The notes: generated by a model not told the origin, from the sequence alone. A stretch of DNA of 56,324 nucleotides from Spirochaetia bacterium (GCA_030041455.1 JASHNV010000146.1:74174-130497), one strand, 5' to 3'; positions 41,545 through 51,124 are shown, numbered from the stretch's first letter. Program-made: numbers and translations.

Positions 41545-43038
41545 CTACCGCGCCGCGGCGAGCGCCCGCTCTTTCGCGAGCTTCACGACGTTGTACGCGC
41601 CGTCGTAGATCCCGATCGACTTGTTCTTGACGATTGAGCGGCTGTACAGCGTGAGGAGATCGTCGTCGCTCAGGAAGAGGCGCAGGCTCTGAAGCGCGCC
41701 GCCCGAGGAGCGGCGCTCGAGCGTGCCGTCCCCGATCTCGGCGCCGCGGATCGCCCCCCACATCTCGTGCCGGCCGACGCGCTGGATAAAGAGCTTCGGC
41801 ACGGGGTAGAAGGAGAGCTCGCTCGGCTTGGTGACCATGATGTCGGCGCAGCGCAGGAGCACGTTGGTCGTATAGACCGCCGGAAAGACCGAATCGTGGA
41901 GAAAGACGTGGATTCCGACCGCGTCGCCGTCGAGCGTCTCGCGCGCGAAGGCGGACGTGTCCTTCCACTCGGAATGGAGATGGTATCGGAAGTTCTCGGC
42001 TTGGAGGAGCGCCTGGAGCTCCTTCCACCGCTCGCGGAGGTCCCCCATGTTCACGAGGACGGAAAGCTCGCCCGCTTCCACCGAGGGCCGCGAGGCGCGG
42101 ATGATCGCGATGAAGCGCGCGACCTGCGCTCCCGATCCGCCGATCGTGAGGAGGAGGCGCCTTGGGCGGCGGTCGCGCAGCCTGCGGAGCCTGCGCTCGC
42201 AGTCGGCGTCGACGTTCTCGACGATCTCGTGGTCGACGAAATGGCCGGTGAAGCTGATCGCATCGTCGGGCATCGGGATGGGCTCCTCGTGGTAGGGTCC
42301 CATGTCCTTGAGGGCTCGGTAGCCGAAATACGCCGAGGGGGTTTGGATCGCGTGCAGCGCCCCCTCGACGACGTGGAAGGCCATCGGATAGTTGTCGGGC
42401 ACGACGTTGACCACGGCGTTCGCTCCCGCCTCGATCGCCGCGCGCGCGGTCCAGGGATGGGTGGCCGCGAAGGCGGCGCCCCCGGGCAGCGCGCTTGGCA
42501 AGGGGACGAACAGCCGGCAGATGGCGTCGTCGCGCGGAACGTAGGAGAGGCGGTGCGGCACGTCGGAGGTGATCCGCTCCCAGGCGTAGCGGTTGAAGAG
42601 CTTCGATCGCTGCGACATGCGCGATCCGAGGGCGTAGAGATGCTCGAGGTGCGAGATCGTGCTGCTTGCGGCGCTACCCGGAAAGGCGAGGAAGTCGAGC
42701 CACCACGGGCGCATGCCCGCGTGGTGCGCCGCCGACGCGATCGCGATCGCCATCCGGTAATGGCCGAAGCCCATGCGGATCGTACCGATCACGAGGTCGC
42801 GCGAAGGCTCAAGCGTCGTGGGCACGGGCTCCCGTCCCGTGCCGCTCTCGACCGCTTGCTCGATCATGCGGATGCCGAAAAGCTCGGCCGGACCTGAAGG
42901 GGTCTCCCAGGCGAGCCTCGGTCGCCAGGAGGGGTCGAAATGGAAGCGTTTCGCATAGCGGCGGAAGAGCCGCTCGGCGGACCGGAGGCTTGAGGGGGGG
43001 AGGGGGTTGCCGTAAATCGACCGTCCCGATTCTTTCAT
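41545..43038 (-). CDS. Putative glycosyltransferase-like protein (GT-B/MGDG-synthase-like)
   Basis: A 497-aa protein without signal peptide. Near residue 85 it has VIGTIRMGFGHYRMAIAIAS, which matches the GxGH loop at the start of GT28/MGDG-synthase-type GT-B enzymes. Mid-sequence RLLLTIGGSGAQVARFIAII and the later CADIMVTKPSELSFYPVPKL correspond to the nucleotide-sugar domain (GGSG and E/P-x-x-S-E segments). It probably transfers sugar to a lipid or other acceptor, but the family name is not known to me. ATG 43038 has no Shine-Dalgarno and lies 6 nt after a -10 box. It is downstream of rlpA on the same strand. Confidence 0.6.
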   Translation of the reverse strand: MKESGRSIYGNPLPPSSLRSAERLFRRYAKRFHFDPSWRPRLAWETPSGPAELFGIRMIEQAVESGTGREPVPTTLEPSRDLVIGTIRMGFGHYRMAIAIASAAHHAGMRPWWLDFLAFPGSAASSTISHLEHLYALGSRMSQRSKLFNRYAWERITSDVPHRLSYVPRDDAICRLFVPLPSALPGGAAFAATHPWTARAAIEAGANAVVNVVPDNYPMAFHVVEGALHAIQTPSAYFGYRALKDMGPYHEEPIPMPDDAISFTGHFVDHEIVENVDADCERRLRRLRDRRPRRLLLTIGGSGAQVARFIAIIRASRPSVEAGELSVLVNMGDLRERWKELQALLQAENFRYHLHSEWKDTSAFARETLDGDAVGIHVFLHDSVFPAVYTTNVLLRCADIMVTKPSELSFYPVPKLFIQRVGRHEMWGAIRGAEIGDGTLERRSSGGALQSLRLFLSDDDLLTLYSRSIVKNKSIGIYDGAYNVVKLAKERALAAAR

Positions 43039-43044
43039 GCTTCG

Positions 43045-43073
43045 GTTATCGGCACGGGACGGTCGAGCTTCAA
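43045..43073 (-). promoter_or_regulatory. Promoter of the GT-like gene, predicted leaderless
   Basis: TTGAAG (43073-43068), a 17-bp spacer and GATAAC (43050-43045), ATG 43038 six nt further. The -10 match is weak (4 of 6). Confidence 0.4.
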
Positions 43074-43102
43074 GGGCAACCTGCCAAGCGCGTCCGTTGA
43101 AG

Positions 43103-44131
43103 TTATTCTTCGCGGACGATGATTCCCGTGATTCCGAGCGAGCGCAGCCGTAGGCGCACCGACGGGAGCTCCGTCGCCGTCACCCCGACGAGAGCGACCC
43201 GCGTGAAGCCGCCCGAGGTCTGAAGGCGGGGGCTCAAGCCCGAGGAGGCGAGCCGCTCGGCGAGCCTGCTCGCGTTCCCGGCCGCGCGGAAGGCGCCGAG
43301 CTGGAGGCGAAGGGTTCCGCCCCGGCCCGAGGGCGCCGCGGCCGGAGTCTCCCGGGAGGGCACAGGGGCGACAACGATCCTGGCCGAGGAGGTCGATTCC
43401 GCCGGGAGGCGCGCCGCGCCTCCTGCCGGAGCGCTTCCGTGCGGCATCGCCGTGGCGGCGAGGACGCCGGTCGCCGGCTTCGGCGCGGGCGCTGCCGGCG
43501 GCGTTTCCCGCGAAACGAGCGTCGCGAATTGCTCGGGCGTGGCGGTTCCCTTGAGGTCGAGACGAACCGGCGCCACGCCGTTCATGTCGATGGCCTCCGC
43601 CGCCGCTCTCGAAAGATCGATGATCCGCCCCTCGACGTAGGGGCCCCGGTCGTTGACGCGGACGAGCACCGACTTTCCGTTCAGGAGGTTGGTCACCTTG
43701 ACGAGCGTGTCGAAGGGGAGCGTCTTGTGCGCGGCGGTGAGCTTGCTCATGTCGTAGACCTCGCCGTCGGCGGTGAGGCGGCCGTTGAAGGCGCCGCCGT
43801 ACCAGGAGGCCACGCCCGCCTGGAAGGCGCCCTGGATCGGAGACGGACCCGCGGGAGGCGCGACGAGCGAGGCCGGGAGCGGCGGGGTTGGAAGCGAGAG
43901 CACGGCTTCCTCGGACGGGACGGCTTCCGAGGCTTCCCGGGGCGGCGACGAATCCGCTCCGCTTTGGACCGTGGGGGAGCCTTCGAGCCCGGCCGGCGTC
44001 GCGGGGGCGGCCTGTGCCCCGGCGACCGGAAGCGCGCCGCCTGCCGACGGGCCGGCATCGGACCACCCCGGAGCGGCCAGGGCGAAAGCGACGAGCGGAG
44101 CCAAAACGAGCGTTCGCGGGAAATACCACAT
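43103..44131 (-). CDS. rlpA: RlpA-like septal/peptidoglycan-binding protein
   Basis: A 342-aa exported protein. A signal peptide (residues 1-25) precedes a Pro/Ala-rich linker and a double-psi beta-barrel (about 105-190: [20 protein letters not shown], then [34 protein letters not shown]). A second linker leads to a C-terminal SPOR domain ([20 protein letters not shown]). RlpA proteins act on denuded peptidoglycan at the septum; some are lytic transglycosylases. There is no lipobox cysteine. A TATACT -10-like box ends only 3 nt before ATG 44131, so the true transcript start is uncertain. Confidence 0.85.
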   Translation of the reverse strand: MWYFPRTLVLAPLVAFALAAPGWSDAGPSAGGALPVAGAQAAPATPAGLEGSPTVQSGADSSPPREASEAVPSEEAVLSLPTPPLPASLVAPPAGPSPIQGAFQAGVASWYGGAFNGRLTADGEVYDMSKLTAAHKTLPFDTLVKVTNLLNGKSVLVRVNDRGPYVEGRIIDLSRAAAEAIDMNGVAPVRLDLKGTATPEQFATLVSRETPPAAPAPKPATGVLAATAMPHGSAPAGGAARLPAESTSSARIVVAPVPSRETPAAAPSGRGGTLRLQLGAFRAAGNASRLAERLASSGLSPRLQTSGGFTRVALVGVTATELPSVRLRLRSLGITGIIVREE

Positions 44132-44211
44132 GATAGTATACAGTCTCGGCGGGGCGGCGCTTAAAATGAAACCGCTTTCCGACGCGAAGGAAAGCTCGCT
44201 CCTTCGCGTCG

Positions 44212-44240
44212 TTGTGCAGGAAACCGGCTCCCGTTATAAT
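44212..44240 (+). promoter_or_regulatory. lysS promoter, predicted leaderless
   Basis: TTGTGC (44212-44217), a 17-bp spacer and consensus TATAAT (44235-44240), with ATG 44248 seven nt beyond. No Shine-Dalgarno. Confidence 0.55.
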
Positions 44241-44247
44241 GTTGCCT

Positions 44248-45846
44248 ATGGCCGACACCTCAGCGTCCCACTGGGCCGACCTTGCCGCGGAGAAGATCAT
44301 TCGCGAGAAGGGCGACAAGCCGCGCTACGTCTGCGCCTCCGGCATCACGCCGTCGGGCACCGTCCACATCGGAAATTTCCGCGAGATCATCTCGGTCGAT
44401 CTCGTGGCGCGCGCGCTTCGCGACCGCGGCCGCGCCGTGCGCTTCATCTACTCGTGGGACGACTACGACGTCTTCCGGAAAGTCCCCGAGAACATGCCCA
44501 ACCGCGAAGCGCTCGCGAAATATCTCAGGCAGCCGATCACGACGGTGCCCGATCCGCGGACGATCGAGGCGCCGGTCACCGCGGACTCCAACTACGCGCG
44601 CGCGAACGAGAAGGAGCTCGAGGCGCTCCTCCCCGCGGTGGGGATCGAGCCCGAGTACCTCTATCAGGCCGCGCGCTACTGCGCGTCGGCCTACGCCGAG
44701 GGGATCCGCCGGGCGCTCGAGAAGAAGGAGCCCATTCGCGAGATCCTGAACGACCACCGCACCGAGCCGCTCCCGGCGCAATGGCTGCCGGTGAGCGTCT
44801 TCTGCACGCGCTGCAACCACGACGAGACGACCGTCACCCATTGGGACGGGGAGTGGACCCTGTCGTACCGCTGCGGAAACTGCGAAAATAGCGAGAGTCT
44901 CGACCTCCGCTCGACCGGCGCCGCGAAGCTTCCCTGGAGGGTCGATTGGCCGATGCGCTGGAGCTTCGAGGGCGTCGATTTCGAGCCCGCGGGAAAGGAC
45001 CACCACTCGGAGGGCGGATCGTTCGACACCGCGAAGCGGATCGTCTCCGCCGTCTACGGCGGGGAGCCTCCGGTGACCTTCCAGTACGATTTCATCGGGG
45101 TGAAAGGACTCGGGGGGAAGATCTCTTCGTCGCACGGCGAGGTCATCTCGCTCCGCGACGTCCTTGAGATCTACCAGCCGGAGGTGACCCGCTACCTCTT
45201 CGCCGGAACGCGTCCGAACGCCGAGTTTGCGATCTCGTTCGACCTCGACGTGATCAAGAACTACGAGGACTACGACCGCACCGAGCGGGTCTATTTCGGG
45301 CTTGAAGAGGTCGACGAAAAGCGCCGCGAGAAGGAGCGGCGGATTTACGAGCTTTCGCAGGTCCGGGCCGTTCCCGAGAAGCCGCCCAAGCAGGTGCCGT
45401 TTCGCCACCTCTCGATGCTGCTCCAGATCCAGCTCGGCGACGTCGACGGCGTCGTAGCGCAGCTTTCAGGCGAAGACGCATCGAGTCTCGATCGCCTGCG
45501 GACGCGGGCGGCATGCGCCTGGAGCTGGATCACGAAGCACGCGCCGGCGGACTTCCGCTTCTCGCTCCGAGACCCAGGCGCCCCCGCCGAGCCGTTTGAG
45601 GACGGCCAGAAGGTCGCGATGAGGCTTCTGCGCGCGCGGGTCGAGCGCCTTGAGACCTTCGACGAGAAGGCGCTTGCGAACGAGCTCTACGCGATCGCCT
45701 CCGAGGCGGGAATCGACTCCAAGGAGCTCTTCAAGGCCGCCTATCGGGTCCTGATCGGCGCCGAGCGGGGTCCGCGGCTCGCGACGTTCCTCCTTACGGT
45801 CGGCAAGGAGCGGCTCCTCGCTCTCCTAGCCCCCTACCTGGCGTAG
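44248..45846 (+). CDS. lysS: Class I lysyl-tRNA synthetase
   Basis: A 532-aa class I LysRS, unrelated to the usual class II bacterial enzyme. The HIGH-type motif is SGTVHIGNF (about residues 36-44) and the KMSKS-type motif KGLGGKISSSHGEV (KISSS 291-295). Two CxxC pairs (CTRC about 186, CGNC about 209) form a zinc knuckle, and GKDHHSEGGSF lies before the KMSKS loop. It charges tRNA-Lys with lysine. Class I LysRS is typical of archaea and a few bacterial groups including spirochaetes. ATG 44239 is an alternative in-frame start but overlaps the -10. Confidence 0.92.
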   Translation: MADTSASHWADLAAEKIIREKGDKPRYVCASGITPSGTVHIGNFREIISVDLVARALRDRGRAVRFIYSWDDYDVFRKVPENMPNREALAKYLRQPITTVPDPRTIEAPVTADSNYARANEKELEALLPAVGIEPEYLYQAARYCASAYAEGIRRALEKKEPIREILNDHRTEPLPAQWLPVSVFCTRCNHDETTVTHWDGEWTLSYRCGNCENSESLDLRSTGAAKLPWRVDWPMRWSFEGVDFEPAGKDHHSEGGSFDTAKRIVSAVYGGEPPVTFQYDFIGVKGLGGKISSSHGEVISLRDVLEIYQPEVTRYLFAGTRPNAEFAISFDLDVIKNYEDYDRTERVYFGLEEVDEKRREKERRIYELSQVRAVPEKPPKQVPFRHLSMLLQIQLGDVDGVVAQLSGEDASSLDRLRTRAACAWSWITKHAPADFRFSLRDPGAPAEPFEDGQKVAMRLLRARVERLETFDEKALANELYAIASEAGIDSKELFKAAYRVLIGAERGPRLATFLLTVGKERLLALLAPYLA

Positions 45847-45873
45847 CGCAGGGGCGCGCGGCTTCGCGCGCCG

Positions 45874-46749
45874 TCAATAGATGAGCCTCTTCAGGATCCG
45901 ATCGTCGTGCCGCCATTTCGCCTGCACCTTCACGCGAAGATCGAGCGATACCGCGTAGGGGAAGACCCGCACGAGCTCCCGCTCGGCGGCGATCCGGATC
46001 TCGCGGATCTGCGCGCCGCCTTTCCCGATGAGAATCCCTTTCTGGGATTCCCGCTCGACGGCGATCACGGCCCGAATCCACAAGCGCTTGCCTTCGTCCT
46101 TTCGCTCCATGTCCTCGATCTCGACGTACAGAGCGTGGGGGAGCTCCTCTCGGACCCGCTCGATCGCCTTTTCCCGGATGATCTCGGCGGCGCGAAACTC
46201 AGGCGGCTGATCGGTGTAGAACTCCGAGCCGTACATCGGCTCGCCGTCGGGGGCGAGCTTGAAGAGCTCGTCGCGAAGGAGCTCCATGCCCTCGGCGGTT
46301 TGCGCGGAAATCGGGCACACGGCGACCGGTTTCAGGCTCTTGTTCAGGAAATCCAAGACCTCCGGCGCGCTGGGAGCTCTCAGGTCGGTCTTCGTGACGG
46401 CGACGACGAGCCGCTCCTGCCACTCCCGGACGAGCCCGACGATGCGTTCCTCCTCCGGCCCCGGAAGGCGGCTTGAATCGATCGCATAGAGCACCGCGTC
46501 GACGTCGGGCAGGGCTCCGGTCACCACCGACGTGAGATAGTGGTTGAGCTTCCTGTCGGATTCGTGGAGCCCCGGCGTGTCGAGGAGGACGAGCTGGCCG
46601 CGCCGCTCCGTGACGATGCCGCGGATCACGTTGCGGGTCGTTTGCGGATAGGGCGCGACGATCGCCACCTTCTGGCCGCAGAGCGCGTTCACGAGCGTCG
46701 ACTTTCCGGCCGATGGGCGCCCGACGAGAACCACGACCCCGGATTTCAT
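45874..46749 (-). CDS. era: GTPase Era
   Basis: A 291-aa Era protein. GTPase motifs: G1 GRPSAGKST (residues 10-18), G2 TTRNVIRGI, G3 DTPGLHE, G4 TKTD (usual NKxD varied at the first position) and G5 SAQ. A C-terminal KH domain (about 205-291) has the RNA-binding loop GILIGKGGAQIREI. Era binds the 3' end of 16S rRNA in 30S assembly. ATG 46749 lacks a Shine-Dalgarno and follows a -10 by 6 nt. It is convergent with lysS. Confidence 0.93.
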   Translation of the reverse strand: MKSGVVVLVGRPSAGKSTLVNALCGQKVAIVAPYPQTTRNVIRGIVTERRGQLVLLDTPGLHESDRKLNHYLTSVVTGALPDVDAVLYAIDSSRLPGPEEERIVGLVREWQERLVVAVTKTDLRAPSAPEVLDFLNKSLKPVAVCPISAQTAEGMELLRDELFKLAPDGEPMYGSEFYTDQPPEFRAAEIIREKAIERVREELPHALYVEIEDMERKDEGKRLWIRAVIAVERESQKGILIGKGGAQIREIRIAAERELVRVFPYAVSLDLRVKVQAKWRHDDRILKRLIY

Positions 46750-46755
46750 TGCTGG

Positions 46756-46784
46756 AGTATAGGGGATAGCGGCCCGCGCGATAA
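46756..46784 (-). promoter_or_regulatory. era promoter, predicted leaderless
   Basis: TTATCG (46784-46779), a 17-bp spacer and TATACT (46761-46756); the ATG at 46749 starts 6 nt after the -10. Confidence 0.45.
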
Positions 46785-46816
46785 GCCTCCGCGCAGGCGA
46801 TCGACCGTCGATCCGC

Positions 46817-47839
46817 TCAGAGCCGACGCACGAGGTCGAAGAGGACGCCGAGGAGAAGGCCGAGGATGAAGGTCCAGCCGAACCGCTTGTTGTGAACGAG
46901 GTTGTGGCGGTGAAACCAGAGCGGCCACCCGACGAACCCCTCGGGAGCGGACGCGGGGCGCGGCGCCGCAAGCACCTTGAAGTCCCTCGCCGCCGCGGGA
47001 AGGCTCAAGAAGACCGCGAGAGCGAACGGCGTCACGAGTCCCGCCACGACGAGCGCGACCACGCAGAGGTACATCGCGACGAGCTCGCCCTGGAGGAGCA
47101 TGCGGCCCGCCCGGTCGCCGATGACCACCGGCAGCGTGCGCTGGTTTCGCGACCGGTCGAAATCGATCTGGTCGAGGTGCTTCGCCACGAGCACCGTGCT
47201 CACGCCCAATCCGTAGGGGATCGACACGAGAAAGGCGGCCGCGGAGAGCTCTCCGGTCAGGCAGAAATAGCCTCCCCCGACGAAGAGCGGTCCCCACACG
47301 AGGAACGACGCGAGCTCGCCGAGGCCGAGCTCCTTCAGGTTCCGGGGAGCGGCGTCGTAGAGGTAGAGGCAGAGGATCCCGGCGAGGGCGAACGCGGCCG
47401 CGACGACGCCTCGTTCCACGACGAAGAACGCGGCGATCGCGACGCCGGCGAGCGAGAGCGCAAGGATCCCGCCGCGAAGCGCCTCCTTGGAAAGCACTCC
47501 GTGGGCGAGCGGATGGATAGTATACCGGACCCGGGGGGAATCCGGGGTGTCGAGCCCGCGCGTGTACCCGACGTAGTCGTTCAGGAGGTTGCTGATCGCG
47601 TGCGCGACGACATAGCCGACCAAGAGCGGGAGGAGGTAGCGGAGGTCCGCCCGTCCGGACGGGATGGCAATCAAGGCCGCGATCACTCCCGCCTGGAAGG
47701 AGATCACGACGATCAAGAGGCGTCCCGCGAACAGCCACCTCGACACCGGATCGAGCTCCGCCATGGGAAGCTCGCGTCGATAGAACCCGCGAAACGCCTC
47801 GTGCCACAGCTTCAGGCGCGCTCGTGTTTGACCGGCCAT
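46817..47839 (-). CDS. UbiA-family prenyltransferase (MenA-like)
   Basis: A 340-aa membrane prenyltransferase with eight to nine helices. The first Asp-rich motif is NLLNDYVGYTRGLDT and the second DQIDFDRSRNQRTLPVVIG, both needed for Mg2+-diphosphate binding. The closest pattern is MenA (1,4-dihydroxy-2-naphthoate prenyltransferase, menaquinone synthesis), but no other menaquinone gene is nearby, so the acceptor is open. A GGGGGA site precedes ATG 47839. It is downstream of the DUF981 gene. Confidence 0.8.
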   Translation of the reverse strand: MAGQTRARLKLWHEAFRGFYRRELPMAELDPVSRWLFAGRLLIVVISFQAGVIAALIAIPSGRADLRYLLPLLVGYVVAHAISNLLNDYVGYTRGLDTPDSPRVRYTIHPLAHGVLSKEALRGGILALSLAGVAIAAFFVVERGVVAAAFALAGILCLYLYDAAPRNLKELGLGELASFLVWGPLFVGGGYFCLTGELSAAAFLVSIPYGLGVSTVLVAKHLDQIDFDRSRNQRTLPVVIGDRAGRMLLQGELVAMYLCVVALVVAGLVTPFALAVFLSLPAAARDFKVLAAPRPASAPEGFVGWPLWFHRHNLVHNKRFGWTFILGLLLGVLFDLVRRL

Positions 47840-47958
47840 GGCGGCACGTCCCCCTTGCTCAAGCCCGGCACCTCCCCGGAGGCGCCGGCCCGACGAGTCG
47901 AAGCGCCCGGGTCTCCAGAATCCCGCCCCGGGGCGCGCGGGGCGGGACTCCTTTCCCG

Positions 47959-48549
47959 TCAGGAGCCCGCGGGCGGGGCGGCGTGCATCGTGGCGGGAAG
48001 CCACTTGCCGAACTCGTCGAGATGCGCCCAGTACGATGCGTAGCCCGTGATGGCCCAGAGGACCGCGGCGACCAGGATGACCACCGTCGTGATGATCCGC
48101 AGGAGCATGCTCTTCTTCCAGAAGTACACCGGGAGGACCAGGATGCCGGCGACGCCGGTGAACAGGTATCCGAGACCCGCGATGCCGGGGGCCTGGGTCA
48201 GCTTGAGATCCAAGATCCTGATTCCGACGATGATCGCGGCGACCCCCGCGAGCACCGAGACGATTGCGATCGAAAGGAGGTCCCAGTCGCGCTGGAGCGC
48301 GAGGCCGGCGAAGAAGAAGATCGACCCGAACAGCACGATGAGCTCGCCGAACGCGATGTTGAAGCTTCCGGGCAGGGGCCACGTGAAAATCATGTACAGA
48401 CCGGTCACCGTTGCGATGAAGCCGGAGAGCAGGAATCCCGGGGCGATGCGCCGCGAGTCGTGCTCGACGAAGAACAGCACGTACACGGCGAGCAGCACGA
48501 GGGCGGCGACGAGATCTACGAGCTGAAGCGCCACGAAATCTATAAACAT
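47959..48549 (-). CDS. DUF981-like membrane protein
   Basis: A 196-aa protein with six to seven membrane helices (MFIDFVALQLVDLVAALVLL at the start, then GFIATVTGLYMIFTWPLPG, and others), ending with a short hydrophilic tail. It resembles the DUF981 family of predicted membrane proteins; the function is unknown. An AGGAGG site five nt before ATG 48549 is strong. It is divergent from clpP and upstream of the prenyltransferase, 119 bp away. Confidence 0.6.
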   Translation of the reverse strand: MFIDFVALQLVDLVAALVLLAVYVLFFVEHDSRRIAPGFLLSGFIATVTGLYMIFTWPLPGSFNIAFGELIVLFGSIFFFAGLALQRDWDLLSIAIVSVLAGVAAIIVGIRILDLKLTQAPGIAGLGYLFTGVAGILVLPVYFWKKSMLLRIITTVVILVAAVLWAITGYASYWAHLDEFGKWLPATMHAAPPAGS

Positions 48550-48699
48550 AGCAGCCTCCTCTGTCGTGTCGAGAGATTGAGATCATGGGCACACTTTGTT
48601 TTATATGCTTAAGATCATACCACAACGCCCCCGGGTCGGCAAGCGTTATCGGAAAGCCGGGAAGGCCCTCGGGATGGAGACATCCCGAGAAAGTTGAGA

Positions 48700-48728
48700 T
48701 CGACGCGTGACGCCAATCTTGGTATATT
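48700..48728 (+). promoter_or_regulatory. Candidate clpP promoter
   Basis: TCGACG (48700-48705), a 17-bp spacer and TATATT (48723-48728), leader about 31 nt. Confidence 0.4.
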
Positions 48729-48765
48729 ACAGGGACGGCGAGCCAGTCCGCAATGGGAGAAAAAC

Positions 48766-49389
48766 ATGAGTTCGAAGAGTCTTCCTCCGGAAACGAGACT
48801 TGACGGAGGCGAGGAAGAGGAAAAGGAGCCCCAGGCAGAGCAGGGCCAGATGTTCCTGATGGAGCGCTTCCTCAAGACCCGTACCATCCTCCTCTCGGGG
48901 GAGATCAACAAGATGCTTGCCGAGCGGGTGATTCGCCAGCTGCTCCTGCTCGAGGCCAACGGCGACGATCCGATCAAGGTCTTCATCGATTCCCCCGGCG
49001 GGGACGCGGACGCGGGCTATGCGATCTTCGACATGATGCGCTTCGTGAAGCCGCCTATCTTCGCGATCGGCATGGGGCTCGTGGCGAGCGCCGCGGCGAT
49101 TATCATTCTCGGCGCGCCGAAGGAGCGCCGCATCGGCCTTCCCAACTCTCACTACCTCATCCACCAGCCGCTGAGCGGCATGCGCGGCGTCGCCACCGAG
49201 ATCGAGATCCACGCGCGCGAGCTCGACAAGCTGCGAAAGAAGATCAACATCCTGATCGCCGCGGAGACCGGCACCGCCCTCGCGCAGGTCGAGAAGGACA
49301 CGGACCGCGACTTCTGGATGAACGCCGAGGAGGCGACGAAGTACGGGCTGATCTCGCGGATCGTCACCAATCGAAGCGAGTTCAAATAG
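48766..49389 (+). CDS. clpP: ATP-dependent Clp protease proteolytic subunit
   Basis: A 207-aa ClpP with an acidic N-terminal extension of about 30 residues (DGGEEEEKEPQAEQG). Catalytic residues are present: Ser108 in GMGLVASAAAII, His133 in HYLIHQPLSG and Asp182 in DTDRDFWMNAEEA. FIDSPGGDADAGYAI is the oxyanion region. It is the barrel-shaped protease core for Clp ATPases; no clpX or clpA gene is in the window. GGGAG precedes ATG 48766. The acidic extension is unusual and suggests a paralogous ClpP. purC follows 38 bp later. Confidence 0.9.
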   Translation: MSSKSLPPETRLDGGEEEEKEPQAEQGQMFLMERFLKTRTILLSGEINKMLAERVIRQLLLLEANGDDPIKVFIDSPGGDADAGYAIFDMMRFVKPPIFAIGMGLVASAAAIIILGAPKERRIGLPNSHYLIHQPLSGMRGVATEIEIHARELDKLRKKINILIAAETGTALAQVEKDTDRDFWMNAEEATKYGLISRIVTNRSEFK

Positions 49390-49427
49390 CGGATGGCGAA
49401 CGGCCGTCCGACCACGCGGAGTGTGCG

Positions 49428-50381
49428 ATGAAACGATCCGAGATTGAGCGCCATGTGGCGAGCACCTTCCCCGGCTTCGCCGACAAGGATCTCCCCGCCG
49501 GAACGCGCCTCGCGCGGGGCAAGGTCCGCGATATCGTGGATCTCGGCGACCGGCTCCTCATCGTTACGACGGACCGAATCTCGGCCTTCGACCGCGTGCT
49601 TGCCGAGATCCCGTTCAAAGGCGAGGTCCTGAACCGGCTGTCGGCCTACTGGTTCGAGGAGACCGAGGATATCCTCGCGAACCACGTCATCGAGACGGTC
49701 GGCGCCCGCTCGATGATCGTGCGGAAAGGGCAGGTCATCCCCATCGAGGTGGTCGTTCGCGGCTACTTGACCGGCTCCGCGTGGCGGGACTACCAGTCCG
49801 GCAGGCCGATCTCCGGCGTGAAGCTGCCGCCGGGCATGAAGCTCAACCAGCGCTTCGCCGAGCCGCTCCTCACCCCCTCCACGAAGGAAGAGCAGGGAAA
49901 GCACGACGAGCCCATCTCGGTCGACGAGATCGTCGCGCGCGGCCGCGTGTCGGCCGATCTCTGGCGGAAGATCGACCGGGCGGCGAAGGCGCTGTTCCAG
50001 CGGGGAACCGAGCTCTCGGCTCGGCGAAACCTCATCCTCGTGGACACCAAGTACGAGTTCGCGCTCATCGAAGGCGAGCTCGTCGTCGTCGACGAGATGC
50101 ACACGCCGGACTCAAGCCGTTACTGGTACGCCGAGAGCTACGAGGAGCTCTTCGCCGCGGGCGAGGATCAGCGGAAGATCGACAAGGAGTACCTCCGCCA
50201 GTGGCTCATGGAGCGGGGCTTCAGCGGAAACGGCGAGCCGCCCGCCATACCCGACGACGTGCGGGCCGAGGTCGCGTGGCGCTACATCCAGGCCTTCGAG
50301 CTCATCACCGGCGCGCCCTTCGTCCCCTCGGGCGCGGACGTCGGGACGGAAAAGCGGCAGCTCCTCGCGCGCATGGTCTGA
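49428..50381 (+). CDS. purC: Phosphoribosylaminoimidazole-succinocarboxamide synthase (SAICAR synthase)
   Basis: A 317-aa PurC of the longer form. It shows RGKVRDIVDLGDRLLIVTTD (the R-G-K-V-R-D nucleotide motif) near residue 25, then ISAFDRVL, PIEVVVRGYLTGSAW, KLNQRFAEPLLTPSTKEEQG, ARRNLILVDTKYEF and VDEMHTPDSSRYW. It joins CAIR and aspartate using ATP in de novo purine synthesis. GGAG precedes ATG 49428. It is convergent with rex. Confidence 0.92.
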   Translation: MKRSEIERHVASTFPGFADKDLPAGTRLARGKVRDIVDLGDRLLIVTTDRISAFDRVLAEIPFKGEVLNRLSAYWFEETEDILANHVIETVGARSMIVRKGQVIPIEVVVRGYLTGSAWRDYQSGRPISGVKLPPGMKLNQRFAEPLLTPSTKEEQGKHDEPISVDEIVARGRVSADLWRKIDRAAKALFQRGTELSARRNLILVDTKYEFALIEGELVVVDEMHTPDSSRYWYAESYEELFAAGEDQRKIDKEYLRQWLMERGFSGNGEPPAIPDDVRAEVAWRYIQAFELITGAPFVPSGADVGTEKRQLLARMV

Positions 50382-50413
50382 CGGGCCCTGCGGGTCCCGA
50401 TCGCGAGGAGCGA

Positions 50414-51124
50414 TTACGGCGAACCCTTTCGGGAGCTCCGCGCCGGGCCGTTGAGAAACAGCTCTTCGGGCGCGGGCGCGTCCACCTCGGCGTGCAGGTT
50501 CTCGAGGAAGAACAGATTCTCGATCTCAAGGGCGATGTTCACGTTCTGTATCGTGCAGCGAACCGGCTGGCCGTTCTTGTCCGACCGTCTGATGTTCTTG
50601 AGCTCGACCGGAGCGAAATTGAGGATTCCCGTAATGCCCGCCTCGATCATCCGGTCGAGCACCTGCGACGCCGCCGTGTCGGGAACCGCGATGATGCCGA
50701 CCCCCACGGGGTGGCTCTTCGTGAACTCCGCGAGCTCCCGGACGTCGAGGATCGGGACGCTCGATGTCGTCTGCACCTTGGAGGGATCGGCGTCGAATCC
50801 GGCAATAATCCGAATCCCGTCTCGAGCGAACTCCTTGTATTGAAGCAGCGCGGTGCCGATCTTCCCGCAGCCGACGAGGATGACCTCTTTCGCCCTTTTC
50901 TGCCCGAGAAGCTCGTCGAGGAACGTGATGACGGTGTCGATGTTGTAGCCGCCGCGCTTGTTTCCCGACAGCTTGATGGTCGAAAAATCCTTCCTCACGA
51001 GGGCGGGGGTAACCCCGATGGCGTCGCCGAGGTTGTTCGAGAAGACCCGCTCGAGGCCAAGCGTCTTGAGCTTGTGGAGCAACCGGCGGTACTTCGCCAA
51101 TCGGAGGACTAGGTCCTTGTTCAT
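50414..51124 (-). CDS. rex: Redox-sensing transcriptional repressor Rex
   Basis: A 236-aa Rex. An N-terminal winged helix (LAKYRRLLHKLKTLG, VTPALVRKDFSTI) precedes a Rossmann domain with VILVGCGKIGTALLQY (NADH loop, residues 83-98), FDADPSKV and a domain-swapped C-terminal helix. Rex releases DNA when the NADH/NAD+ ratio rises and so controls fermentation and respiration genes. The upstream palindrome at 51183-51198 is near a TTGACG (51173-51168), but does not match the usual Rex operator TTGTGAA-N6-TTCACAA. Confidence 0.92.
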   Translation of the reverse strand: MNKDLVLRLAKYRRLLHKLKTLGLERVFSNNLGDAIGVTPALVRKDFSTIKLSGNKRGGYNIDTVITFLDELLGQKRAKEVILVGCGKIGTALLQYKEFARDGIRIIAGFDADPSKVQTTSSVPILDVRELAEFTKSHPVGVGIIAVPDTAASQVLDRMIEAGITGILNFAPVELKNIRRSDKNGQPVRCTIQNVNIALEIENLFFLENLHAEVDAPAPEELFLNGPARSSRKGSP

